Source: Hymenobacter cyanobacteriorum
GTDB lineage: Bacteria; Bacteroidota; Bacteroidia; Cytophagales; Hymenobacteraceae
Assembly (NCBI RefSeq): GCF_022631375.1
Contig: NZ_JALBGC010000001.1
Span: 248,001 to 312,000, forward strand
DNA: 64,000 nucleotides
Reading direction: 5' to 3'
Shown: piece by piece, positions 1 through 7,672 of the stretch
Layout: each line of letters begins with the position of its first letter
How positions within the stretch are numbered: the stretch's first letter is position 1
Made by a program: the position numbers and the translations under genes
Notes under the pieces: generated by a model
Seen by the model: the letters and a program-made list of their open reading frames with translations, nothing else
What the model was told of the DNA's origin: nothing
The model's database searches: none

Positions 1-151
1 TTTTTACCCAGTGAATTCACTCCCTCGCTACTGAAACTAATGCAGCCCTAAGCTACTCCAGTTTCTCAAGAAGCCGCTACTGGGAGCGGGCGGCAGGCGG
101 GCCGGAGCTGCGAAAAGCGGCTGCCAGCGGCCGGCGCTACCGCAGAGGGCA

Positions 152-186
152 CAAAAAAACGCCAGGCCGTGCGGCCTGGCGTTTTC
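152..186 (-). terminator. Rho-independent terminator of the NAD(P)-binding oxidoreductase
   Basis: An 8-bp G+C-rich stem (GCCAGGCC / GGCCTGGC) with a 4-nt loop is followed on the minus strand by a run of seven T. It lies 25 bases after the stop codon of the minus-strand gene that ends at 211. The bases before it, 1-151, show no gene or other feature that I can support. Confidence 0.85.
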
Positions 187-210
187 GGTTTGGCAGTTTT
201 TAGCAGCGAG

Positions 211-936
211 CTATTTCAGCTGGATGCCTTGGGCGGCCATAGCTGCTTCCGTTTTGGCGTGGTTAGCCAGGTACTCGGCGTGCTGGGCCTCGGTGCGCTG
301 GCTGCCCAGGCTGGCGAAGTGCTCGCGCAGCTTGTCGGCGGGCATATCGGCGCCGTAGGACGGGGTGCCGGGCTGCTGGCGCCACGACTCGTGCAGGGTG
401 CCGTCGTCGACAGCGTCGAAGCCCAGCTCTTCTACCAGGGCCATTACTTTCTGCTTGGCGGCGGCATCGTCGCCGGCCACGGGCAGCGAGATGCGGCCGG
501 GCGTGCCGGCGGCCACGCCTTTGTTCTGCAGGTGGTCGGCGTAGATGTTGTTGAACACCTTCACCACCGGGCGGCCCAGGTGCTGCTGCACCCACTCGCT
601 TTCGGTGAGGTCACCGGTTTCGAGCTCGGCGATTTTGCCGTCGCGCAGCATGGGGTAGTAATTGCTCGTGTCGATGACGGGCACGCTGGCGGGCACCCCG
701 GCGAACAGGTCTTTGGGCAGGTCGGGGATGTTCTTCAGCGGGATGGTGACCACGACGATGTCGCCGTGCTTGGCCGCTTCCTCGGCCGTAACGGGCGTCG
801 CGCCGGTTTTCTGGGCCACGTCGCCCAGGGTTTCGGGGCCGCGCGAGTTGGCGATTTTAACCGAGTGGCCGAGGCTGACGAGCCGCACGGCAAGGGCGCT
901 GCCGATGTGGCCGGCGCCGATGATTCCAATGTTCAT
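211..936 (-). CDS. NAD(P)-binding oxidoreductase, F420-reductase-like
   Basis: This 241-residue protein has a Rossmann fold at its very start (MNIGIIGAGHIGSALA), which fits the F420_oxidored/NADP-reductase-like family. That family transfers hydride between NAD(P)H and a small acceptor in the cytoplasm; the substrate here cannot be read from sequence. The stretch IANSRGPETL after the second beta strand resembles the NADP-binding loop of that family. I chose the ATG at 936 because it places the glycine-rich loop at residues 7-12; an in-frame extension to 1053 would add a 39-residue tail unlike the family. The gene stands alone, has its own terminator and faces the same way as the lipoprotein gene behind it. 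It could also be called a pyrroline-5-carboxylate-reductase-like dimer domain protein. Confidence 0.8.
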   Translation of the reverse strand: MNIGIIGAGHIGSALAVRLVSLGHSVKIANSRGPETLGDVAQKTGATPVTAEEAAKHGDIVVVTIPLKNIPDLPKDLFAGVPASVPVIDTSNYYPMLRDGKIAELETGDLTESEWVQQHLGRPVVKVFNNIYADHLQNKGVAAGTPGRISLPVAGDDAAAKQKVMALVEELGFDAVDDGTLHESWRQQPGTPSYGADMPADKLREHFASLGSQRTEAQHAEYLANHAKTEAAMAAQGIQLK

Positions 937-1155
937 GGTGTGAATGTTTAGCGTGTGGAGCGGCGGCGAATTGCTGCCGCAGGTAGCTAAACAGTCTCGT
1001 ACGTGCGTTTGCTTTTTTCGACGGCTAGCTTCCGGGGCAAGCCATTGAGGCAAGCTGGCAATCAGCTGCTTTCGGCAGTGCAGTTTTTCTCGCCCAGCGC
1101 TAGCAGGGGCTGAAAAGCTCCACCTCCTGCAACCGGCCGTTCTGGAACAGCAGGT

Positions 1156-1731
1156 TTAAGGATTCATCCACCCCTCACCTTTGAAGATAAACGGCAGGCT
1201 CATGACCTCACCCGTCCGGCCGGGGCCGGCTGGCTCGTCGGCCTGTTTGGCCGATTCCGGGTAGAGGCGGCGCACGGCTTCCAGCGTAGTATTTTTATCG
1301 AGCACCAGCTTGCCGAGCCGGGCCTTAAACCGGCCCGTCGTCACGTCGAAGCTGCACAGAACGGCCTGGGTGCCGCTCACCTCATACATCGTTTTGCCAT
1401 AATACCAGGAGTCGCCGTCGGGTGCATCCATTGGAATGTTGGCCAGGCGGCTGCCGCATTCTACGGCTCCTTTGGCGATGCTATCGGGGCGGCCCAGTTG
1501 GCGGGTGAACTCCTTGGTGGTCAGCTGGCTATCGGGCAGGCCGCTGATGCTGAACGTAGCGGCGTCGGCGTACTCGGGGTTGGCGGGTGCCTTTGGGGCG
1601 GCTGGCAGAGGTGTAGAGGCTGTTGTGCTGGTTGTGGCGGGGGCCGCGCTGGGGGTGGCCGGCGTGGTAGGGTTGCTTTGGCAGGCAGCCAAGCCGAGGA
1701 AGACGGGGGCTAGCCGGGAAAGGATTTTCAT
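1156..1731 (-). CDS. Putative lipoprotein, 3' end probably frameshifted
   Basis: A 191-residue protein with a lipoprotein signal: basic start, hydrophobic stretch and lipobox LAAC ending at Cys17, then a Ser/Thr/Pro/Ala-rich linker to about residue 60. The rest is a soluble domain of unknown family with two Cys (ECGSR and VLCSF). The ATG at 1731 is preferred, because codons further upstream run into the palindromic repeat at 1761-1860. The reading frame stops with KGEGWMNP at 1156. If one G is restored in the G run of the coding strand (plus-strand C run 1171-1174), the frame continues as VDESLNLLFQNGRLQEVELF and ends at 1100. That continuation looks like real protein, so either the gene or the assembly has lost one base here. 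Confidence 0.7.
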   Translation of the reverse strand: MKILSRLAPVFLGLAACQSNPTTPATPSAAPATTSTTASTPLPAAPKAPANPEYADAATFSISGLPDSQLTTKEFTRQLGRPDSIAKGAVECGSRLANIPMDAPDGDSWYYGKTMYEVSGTQAVLCSFDVTTGRFKARLGKLVLDKNTTLEAVRRLYPESAKQADEPAGPGRTGEVMSLPFIFKGEGWMNP

Positions 1732-1760
1732 TAGCGGTTGGGGGTAGTTAATTGTTGACG

Positions 1761-1860
1761 TGAACGTCATGCTGAGCGCAGCCGAAGCAGCTCTACCGCG
1801 CAAGTAATCAATTTTGCTTTTGCGGTAGAGCTGCTTCGGCTACGCTCAGCATGACGTTCA
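1761..1860. repeat. Palindromic repeat, family A, copy 1
   Basis: Ends are exact inverted copies (TGAACGTCATGCTGAGCG ... CGCTCAGCATGACGTTCA). The arms of about 38 bases (inner part GCAGCTCTACCGC) flank an A+T-rich core with AAGTAATCAATTTTGC. The core is in the opposite orientation to copy 3 at 10113. It fills the gap between the lipoprotein gene start and the hutU stop codon. Confidence 0.9.
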
Positions 1861-1892
1861 TTTTTCTTGGCGATTCTAGGCTCTGCCCGCTC

Positions 1893-3671
1893 CTACCGCA
1901 GCCCCGGAATCTTGGCGCCGCGCTCGCGGGCCACGTCCTGGGCCAGCTCGTAGCCGGCGTCGGCGTGGCGGAAGATGCCCATGCCGGGGTCGGTGGTGAG
2001 GACGCGGCGCAGGCGCTCGGCTTTTTCGGGGGTTCCTGTCGCTACGATGACCATGCCGGAGTGGGTGCTGTTGCCGATGCCCACGCCACCGCCGTTGTGC
2101 AGGCTCACCCAGTCGGCGCCGCTGGCGCAGTTGGCCAGGGCGTTGAGCAGGGGCCAGTCGGCCACGGCGTCGGAGCCGTCCTTCATGCCTTCGGTTTCGC
2201 GGTTGGGCGAGGCCACCGAGCCGCAGTCGAGGTGGTCGCGGCCGATGACGATGGGGGCCGACACTTCGCCCCGCGCCACGAGGTCGTTGATGACGAGGCC
2301 AAACTTCTCCCGCTCGCCGTAGCCCAGCCAGCACACCCGCGCCGGCAGGCCGATGAAGGGCACTTTGGCTTGGGCCTTCTCAATCCAGCGGGCCAGGAGC
2401 TTGTTGTCGGGGAAGGTTTCGAGCAGGGCGCGGTCGATGCGCAGGATGTCGGCCGGGTCGCCGCTGAGGGCCGCCCAGCGGAAGGGGCCTTTGCCTTCGC
2501 AAAACAGCGGACGGATGTAGCCGGGCACGAAGCCGGGATACAGGAACTGGCCGTTTTCGTCGCGCACGTTCAGGCCTCCTTTTTCGGCCTGGCCGCGCAG
2601 GTTGTTGCCGTAGTCCACGGCAATAGTGCCGCGCCGCTGCATCTCCAGAATGGCCTCCACGTGCTTCACAATGGACGCCAGGGCCTGGCGTTTGAACTCC
2701 TCGGGGTTAGCCGTTTTCAAGGCCAGCACCTCCCCTATCTCGCCTTCGGGAATGTAGTCCATCAGGTCGTGGGCCGAGGTTTGGTCGGTCACGATTTCGG
2801 GCTGGAAGCCCAACTCCAGCAGGCGCGGCAGCACCGTGGCGGCGTTCCCGGTGAGGCCCACCGACCAGCCTTTGCCATCGGCTTTGGCGCGCTCACACAG
2901 CTCCAGGGCGTGGCCCAGGTCGCGAGCCTGCTCGTCCACGTAGCCTTCGCGCACTTTTTGCTTCACCCGCTCATCAATCGGCTCAATGACTAGACAGACG
3001 CCGTCGTTCATGGTCACGGCCAGGGGCTGCGCGCCGCTCATGCCGCCCAGGCCAGCCGTGACGGTGATGGTGCCGCGCAGGCTGCCATCAAAATGCTTAT
3101 CCGCCATCGCGGCAAACGTCTCATAGGTACCCTGCAGAATGCCCTGGGTGGCAATGTAAATCCAGGAACCGGCCGTCATCTGGCCGTACATCATCAGGCC
3201 CATTTTGTCGAGTTCGTCGAAGTATTCCTGGGTGCTCCAGGCGGGCACGATGTTGCTGTTGGCGATGAGGACGCGGGGGGCGTGGGGCCAGGTTTTGAGC
3301 ACGCCCACGGCCTTGCCGCTCTGCACCAGCATGGTTTCGTCGGCTTCCAGCTCCTTCAGGGTTTTGACAATGGTCTGATATTCCTTCCAGTTGCGGGCGG
3401 CGCGGCCGGCCCCGCCGTACACAATCAGCTCATCATACACCAGCGAGACGGCGGGGTCGAGGTTGTTTTCCAGCATGCGCAGGGCAGCTTCGGCCTCCCA
3501 GGTTTTGCAGCGCAATTCGGTGCCGTGCTTGGCCTTCACGGTTTCTTCGGGCTTAAACTCGTAGAACATCGGGCGCTTGCCGTCGGGCTTGGGCGTGGGC
3601 GCGCCGGGGGCCGTGGAGAGGGAGTTGGCTTCGAGGTTAAGCTCGGCGGTCTGGTCGGTGGTGGAATTCAT
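1893..3671 (-). CDS. hutU: Urocanate hydratase
   Basis: HutU is the second enzyme of histidine degradation: it adds water to urocanate to give imidazolonepropionate, using tightly bound NAD+ as an electrophile in the cytosol. The 592-residue length is close to the family norm of about 550-560, with a 35-residue Ser/Thr/Pro-rich N-terminal extension. Family landmarks include YGGAGRAARNW (85-95), GQMTAGSWIYIATQGILQGT (163-182), the glycine-rich NAD loop GLGGMSGAQP (207-216), DQTSAHD (296-302) and GPFRWAALSGDPADI. Neither hutH nor hutI is adjacent; the only other hut gene in the window is hutG at 7669, with unrelated genes between. The palindromic repeat at 1761-1860 follows the stop codon and may end transcription. 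Confidence 0.97.
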   Translation of the reverse strand: MNSTTDQTAELNLEANSLSTAPGAPTPKPDGKRPMFYEFKPEETVKAKHGTELRCKTWEAEAALRMLENNLDPAVSLVYDELIVYGGAGRAARNWKEYQTIVKTLKELEADETMLVQSGKAVGVLKTWPHAPRVLIANSNIVPAWSTQEYFDELDKMGLMMYGQMTAGSWIYIATQGILQGTYETFAAMADKHFDGSLRGTITVTAGLGGMSGAQPLAVTMNDGVCLVIEPIDERVKQKVREGYVDEQARDLGHALELCERAKADGKGWSVGLTGNAATVLPRLLELGFQPEIVTDQTSAHDLMDYIPEGEIGEVLALKTANPEEFKRQALASIVKHVEAILEMQRRGTIAVDYGNNLRGQAEKGGLNVRDENGQFLYPGFVPGYIRPLFCEGKGPFRWAALSGDPADILRIDRALLETFPDNKLLARWIEKAQAKVPFIGLPARVCWLGYGEREKFGLVINDLVARGEVSAPIVIGRDHLDCGSVASPNRETEGMKDGSDAVADWPLLNALANCASGADWVSLHNGGGVGIGNSTHSGMVIVATGTPEKAERLRRVLTTDPGMGIFRHADAGYELAQDVARERGAKIPGLR

Positions 3672-3880
3672 TGGGTGGGCGGTTTGGGTGGTGCGGCGAA
3701 GTTAGGAAAATGTAGCGCGAAGCACCATCAAATACGCTCCCGATGCCCCACAACCGGGCAAAGCCCATCGGCTTAACAACCCATCTCGTCGCTCAGACTT
3801 TTTTTATTCTTACGCCCCAGGAAATTCAATTTCTATTCCGCTCCGCGTTGCTACAAACTTCGCTACAGCTATTTAACCGC

Positions 3881-5020
3881 TCAGAAGTAGGTGTATTTCA
3901 CTTCATAGGTAGCCCGCTTTCCGTTAGAACGATTATCGGATTTACGAAGGAGCAAGCCGTTGGGGGCGTATTCAAAATCGGTAACAATTGGCACCATCAG
4001 GCGCGCATCTACAGTAGCGCCCGGGAATAGCTGATGCGCGTCTTCCGTCCGCAGGAGTTTGCCATCCGGCCCATACGTATACTGAACGGTTCGGCCAGAA
4101 AATGGTCGGTCGCTTCGCATGGTGGTCGTTGCGTTGTCGTTGTTGGTGGAGACAGGCTTCTGCGCCGGCGTGGGCTCCCATGTATTAACCATTTGGAGCA
4201 GCCGCCCTTGCCGGTCGTATACATTGCGCGTGTTGGGAACGTAGCGCCCACGCTGGGTGCGGCTGATTCGCCACAGCTCCTGGGCGGGCAGTTTTCCAAA
4301 GTCAATAAACCCGTTTTCTACTACCAGCTTTTGCCGCTGAACGCGGTACATTGCCGAGAAATCGATGAGCTGGTCGGCCGCATCAAAGCCCATAAACTCT
4401 ATCCGCAGCGTATCGCGGCCCGTCGGGTAGCTGCGGGACAAAAACCGGCTTGCGCCTTTGGTTTCCAGCCCGATTACCGGCTTAAACACCGCTTCCGTGG
4501 AGGCAGTGTCCGCTTTTCGAAACTCTTGCGCCTGCTGCCACAGCACAGGCTCGCCCAAACCAACGGTGACGTAGGAGGTATTTACTTTCGTTCGAGGGTC
4601 GTAGACCACCCGCGTGCTGATAGGGAAAGAGCGCGCGGCGGTCAGAACCAGTTCAACAAAATTACCGTGCTTGTCGAAGCGTTGCAACCGGCTTTGGCCA
4701 CCGTGGGCCTGGTCAATCCGGATTTTATTACCCCGCCGGTCCAGTTCAAAATGTTCAATAGTGTCGGGGCCAAACGGAGTTTCCGGGCCCAACACCGTCA
4801 CCGTCCGAACCCGGTTGCGGGCGTAGAGCAGCCGGGCCAGCGAATCGTCGGCAGACAGCCGTTGCGGCAACTTATTTAGGGTGGCATACAGCGGAAGACT
4901 CACAGGTATGCGCATGGTAGCGCTGCTACTGTGTTGGGCCGCTACCTTGGTTTGGGCAGTGGCAAGCTGCGAGTAGAAGCTCATACCAACGCAAAGACAG
5001 AATACAGGAAAGGATTTCAT
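3881..5020 (-). CDS. Secreted hypothetical protein with YD/RHS-like segments
   Basis: This 379-residue protein begins with a typical signal peptide (MKSFPVFCLCVGMSFYSQL, cleavage likely after ATAQ at residue 23). The mature part contains several short strand motifs of the kind seen in RHS/YD proteins, such as FELDRRGNKIRID, YDRQGRLLQMVNTW, YTYGPDGKLLR and FEYAPNGLLLRKSDN, each with a Y/F-x-x-D/N-G turn. It is therefore probably a beta-rich envelope or secreted protein, but I recognise no defined family. The ATG at 5020 is chosen because it starts the signal peptide; the frame is open upstream to 5431 only through the palindromic repeat at 5388. Its codons are more A+T-rich than those of its neighbours. 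It diverges from the Rof-like gene, with 54 bases between the start codons. Confidence 0.7.
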   Translation of the reverse strand: MKSFPVFCLCVGMSFYSQLATAQTKVAAQHSSSATMRIPVSLPLYATLNKLPQRLSADDSLARLLYARNRVRTVTVLGPETPFGPDTIEHFELDRRGNKIRIDQAHGGQSRLQRFDKHGNFVELVLTAARSFPISTRVVYDPRTKVNTSYVTVGLGEPVLWQQAQEFRKADTASTEAVFKPVIGLETKGASRFLSRSYPTGRDTLRIEFMGFDAADQLIDFSAMYRVQRQKLVVENGFIDFGKLPAQELWRISRTQRGRYVPNTRNVYDRQGRLLQMVNTWEPTPAQKPVSTNNDNATTTMRSDRPFSGRTVQYTYGPDGKLLRTEDAHQLFPGATVDARLMVPIVTDFEYAPNGLLLRKSDNRSNGKRATYEVKYTYF

Positions 5021-5074
5021 AGAAAAGGATTTCCGACAAATAAACGAATACCGCAGTACAGTTGTCATCATCCC

Positions 5075-5347
5075 ATGCCCTCCGAATACACGCCCATCGA
5101 CTGTCATTTCTACGACCGCCTCGAAGCCGCCGCCACCCAGCGCCGGCGCGTCCACCTGCAGTATTTCAACGACCTGCGCCAGCTTTGCCTGGGCTCGGGC
5201 ATGATTGACACCCTGTTCATTCGCGACAAGGTGGAATTTATGCGGCTGAAATCGGGCGAGGAAATCCGGCTCGACCATATCATCCGCCTCGACGACACGC
5301 CCGCGCCGCTCTACGCCGATTACCCCGATTTCAGCTGCGGCTGCTGA
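5075..5347 (+). CDS. Rof/YaeO-like Rho-binding antiterminator family protein
   Basis: A 90-residue protein whose start (YTPIDCHFYDRLEAAATQRR) matches the pattern of the ROF family, Y-x-P-I-x-C-x-x-Y-D-x-LE. Like E. coli Rof it then shows a short Sm-like beta barrel, ending in the basic/acidic strand GEEIRLDHIIRLD. Rof binds transcription terminator Rho and blocks its primary RNA site. Whether this homologue does so is inference from family membership. The start at 5075 is the ATG directly before the conserved block. The protein ends in a Cys-Gly-Cys tail (FSCGC) that E. coli Rof lacks. The gene stands alone, divergent from the hypothetical gene at 3881-5020. Alternative: a general Sm-fold protein without Rho activity. 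Confidence 0.72.
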   Translation: MPSEYTPIDCHFYDRLEAAATQRRRVHLQYFNDLRQLCLGSGMIDTLFIRDKVEFMRLKSGEEIRLDHIIRLDDTPAPLYADYPDFSCGC

Positions 5348-5387
5348 TGCGGCAGCGGCGGTATGACGCTGCGCCAAACGAAAATGG

Positions 5388-5488
5388 CCGTCATGCCGAG
5401 CGCAGCGAAGCATCTTTACCGCACAACGCAATCCAATCGAAAGGATTAGTATTGAGGTAAAGATGCTTCGCTGCGCTCGGCATGACGG
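5388..5488. repeat. Palindromic repeat, family A, copy 2
   Basis: Inverted arms CCGTCATGCCGAGCGCAGCG ... CGCTGCGCTCGGCATGACGG, with AAGCATCTTTACC as inner arm and a core containing CGCAATCCAATCGAAAGGAT. It lies between the convergent ends of the Rof-like gene and the DUF4097-type gene. Confidence 0.9.
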
Positions 5489-5535
5489 ACGCTATTATTC
5501 CTTGTCAGTCCTTCAATACAGAGAGCAGCCGCCCG

Positions 5536-6351
5536 CTAATCCCGCGTCTGGTCCACGCTGATGCCGCCGTTGGTGGTCACGGCCTTCACCACGGCGCCGC
5601 CCTGGCCCAGGTTGGCCTCCACTTCCTTGCGGAACATGCCCGTTTTCGTCACCGGCAAATCGGTGCGGATGCCGCCCATGTTGGTGCTCGTCACGAGGCG
5701 GGCCGAGTACGTGCGGGGCAGCTTCCAGTGAATGCCGCCGTTGGTGGTGCTCACGTCGAGGCCCTGGCCCTGCCACTGGCTGCCGCTGAGGTTGATGTTG
5801 AGGCCGCCGTTGGTGGTTTCGCCCTTCACGCTGCCGCCCAGGTTGGCCAGGCTCACGCCGCCGTTGGTGGTTTCGAAGCGGATGGCGGCCTGCACGTTTT
5901 CGATGTGGATGCCGCCGTTGGTGGTGTTCAGAGCCAGGGCAGTGGTGCGGGGCACGAAAATTTCGTAGCTCACGCTCCAGTTCTGCTCTTTTTCGGGGTC
6001 GGAAGCGCGCAGCGTGTTGCCCTGCGTGGCGATGCTGATGCGATGGGCGCGGGTAGCGGCGGCGGCTTCGCTGGCGGCCCAGGTCTGCACCTTGGCCCGG
6101 ATGCGGACGTTGGGCCCGTCCCAGCCGCGCACCGTGATGCCGCCGTTCGGACCGCCGTCCACGGTCAGGGTCTGGCCGTTGGTAGCGGGCATGGTCAGGT
6201 CGCGGGTTTCGCAGAACTGCTCCATCGACTTATCGCCGCGGCCCCACGAGCTGTTGCTGCAGGTGGTTTCGAATTTGGGTTCGGTGGTGGTTTGGGCGCT
6301 GGCCCCGAGCGAGGCGGCCAGTACGGCGAGTGCAGAAAGCAGGGTTTTCAT
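5536..6351 (-). CDS. DUF4097-type secreted beta-strand repeat protein
   Basis: A 271-residue protein with a signal peptide (MKTLLSALAVLAASLGASAQ). Its body is built from repeats of a T-N-G-G turn: LNTTNGGIHIEN, FETTNGGVSLAN, GETTNGGLNINL, VSTTNGGIHWKL and AVTTNGGISVDQ, with a related GGPNGGITVRG earlier. This is the hallmark of DUF4097 (putative adhesin-like) proteins, which are predicted to form a right-handed beta solenoid in the envelope. The molecular role of the family is not known. The ATG at 6351 starts the signal peptide. At DNA level the turn recurs as CCGCCGTTGGTGGT, so the array probably grew by internal duplication. Two Cys (TTCSNSSW and QFCETR) near the mature N-terminus could pair. 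Confidence 0.82.
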   Translation of the reverse strand: MKTLLSALAVLAASLGASAQTTTEPKFETTCSNSSWGRGDKSMEQFCETRDLTMPATNGQTLTVDGGPNGGITVRGWDGPNVRIRAKVQTWAASEAAAATRAHRISIATQGNTLRASDPEKEQNWSVSYEIFVPRTTALALNTTNGGIHIENVQAAIRFETTNGGVSLANLGGSVKGETTNGGLNINLSGSQWQGQGLDVSTTNGGIHWKLPRTYSARLVTSTNMGGIRTDLPVTKTGMFRKEVEANLGQGGAVVKAVTTNGGISVDQTRD

Positions 6352-6557
6352 GAGAGTAAAAAGTGAGGTTGAAGAAGTAAAAGAGCAGTTGCGCGCCAGC
6401 CGGTGCCGGTTGCCCACTAAGTGGCGGCGAAGGGGTTACCGGCTTCGGGTCGATTCGTTACCGGGCCGGCCAAATATTTTTTTGGAACACTCCCCCGCCC
6501 CTTTCCCGTATTCCCTCCCAGCCGACTTCCCCACCCTCACCAAATCCCCTAAGCCTT

Positions 6558-7571
6558 ATGGATACCGTAGCCGCTGGCGTCACCCAGTTGCGCATTCAGC
6601 GCTTTGTCAATGTTTATTTCGTCGAAACCGGCACGCCCGGCGAGTGGGTATTGATTGATACCGGCCTGCCGGGCAGCATGAAAACCATCCTGGCCGCCGC
6701 CGACGAGCTGTTTTACCCCGGCTCCCACCCCGAGGCCATCATCCTCACCCACGGCCACCTCGACCACCTGGGCTCGACCAAAGAGCTGGCCGACCATTGG
6801 AATGTGCCCGTCATCGTACACCCTCTGGAGCTGCCCTACGTAACCGGCCAGGCCCTTTACCCGCCGCGCGACCCCACCGTGGGCGGCTCGCTGGCTTTCA
6901 TGAGCCGCTTTTTCCCCACGCAGCTGCCCAACCTGGAGGACCGGGTGCAGGCCCTCGATGCCGACGACCCCAGCACGCCCTTCCTCATGAACTGGCGCTG
7001 GTTCCACGTGCCCGGCCACGCGCCCGGTCAAATTGCCTTTTTCCGCGAAGCCGACCGCGTGCTCATTGGTGCCGATGCCTTCGCCACTACTAACCACGAC
7101 TCGGTGCCAGCCATTCTGGTAGGCAAGGCCGACATCAGCCGCGCCGGCACGCCCTTCAACTACGACTGGGAGGCCGCGCGGAAGTCCGTCCAAACCCTGG
7201 CCGCGCTCGAACCCAAAGCCATTGGCTGCGGCCACGGCCCGGTCATCATCGGCCCGGAAGCTGCCGCCGGCCTGCACCACCTGGCCGACAACTACCCCAT
7301 TCCGGCCCACGGCCGCTACGTGCACGAGCCCGCCCGCACCGATGCCAGCGGGGTCGAATACCTGCCGCCGGCCCCGAAAGACCCGCTGCCCATGCAGTTG
7401 GCCATCATCGGCGGCGGCCTGCTGGCGGCGGGCGCGGCCTGGCTGCTCACCGGCGGCCGACGCAAACACCGGAAATCGAAAGCCTATAAAAAAGCCGCCA
7501 AGGCAGCGCAGAAAGCCGGGCGATACCCCTCGCCCACTCCTCCGCTATACCGAGGTGGCGTAGGTAGTTAA
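6558..7571 (+). CDS. MBL-fold metallo-hydrolase with C-terminal membrane anchor
   Basis: A metallo-beta-lactamase-fold enzyme of 337 residues. The zinc motif THGHLDH is at 64-70, further ligands fit H154 (VPGHAPG), D172 (GADAF) and H226 (GCGHGP). Such enzymes hydrolyse ester or thioester bonds; the substrate is unknown. Unusually for a plain MBL hydrolase, the enzyme domain ends near 270 and is followed by a hydrophobic stretch (about 279-298, LAIIGGGLLAAGAAWLLTGG) and a Lys/Arg/Ala-rich tail. The protein is therefore probably tail-anchored with its catalytic domain on the N-terminal side. It is monocistronic; an inverted repeat follows. Confidence 0.88.
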   Translation: MDTVAAGVTQLRIQRFVNVYFVETGTPGEWVLIDTGLPGSMKTILAAADELFYPGSHPEAIILTHGHLDHLGSTKELADHWNVPVIVHPLELPYVTGQALYPPRDPTVGGSLAFMSRFFPTQLPNLEDRVQALDADDPSTPFLMNWRWFHVPGHAPGQIAFFREADRVLIGADAFATTNHDSVPAILVGKADISRAGTPFNYDWEAARKSVQTLAALEPKAIGCGHGPVIIGPEAAAGLHHLADNYPIPAHGRYVHEPARTDASGVEYLPPAPKDPLPMQLAIIGGGLLAAGAAWLLTGGRRKHRKSKAYKKAAKAAQKAGRYPSPTPPLYRGGVGS

Positions 7572-7581
7572 TTGAGCGGTT

Positions 7582-7672
7582 GTAGAGACGCGATACTTCG
7601 CGTCTCGGCGTCCGCACGCCAGTCTCAGGCGCGAGCTGTTCAACGCCGAGACGCGAAGTGTCGCGTCTCTAC
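7582..7672. repeat. Inverted repeat of the GTAGAGACGCGA type
   Basis: Arms GTAGAGACGCGATACTTCGC and its near-exact inverse GCGAAGTGTCGCGTCTCTAC flank about 30 bases. The left end lies 11 bases after the MBL gene stop; the right end overlaps the stop codon of hutG (TAG at 7669-7671 is part of CTCTAC read on the other strand). It could serve as a terminator for both convergent genes. Confidence 0.85.

Noticed and set aside
1..151. A partial gene at the left edge
   Set aside because: No frame gives protein-like sequence and no start or stop context is visible; it looks like plain intergenic DNA before the terminator.
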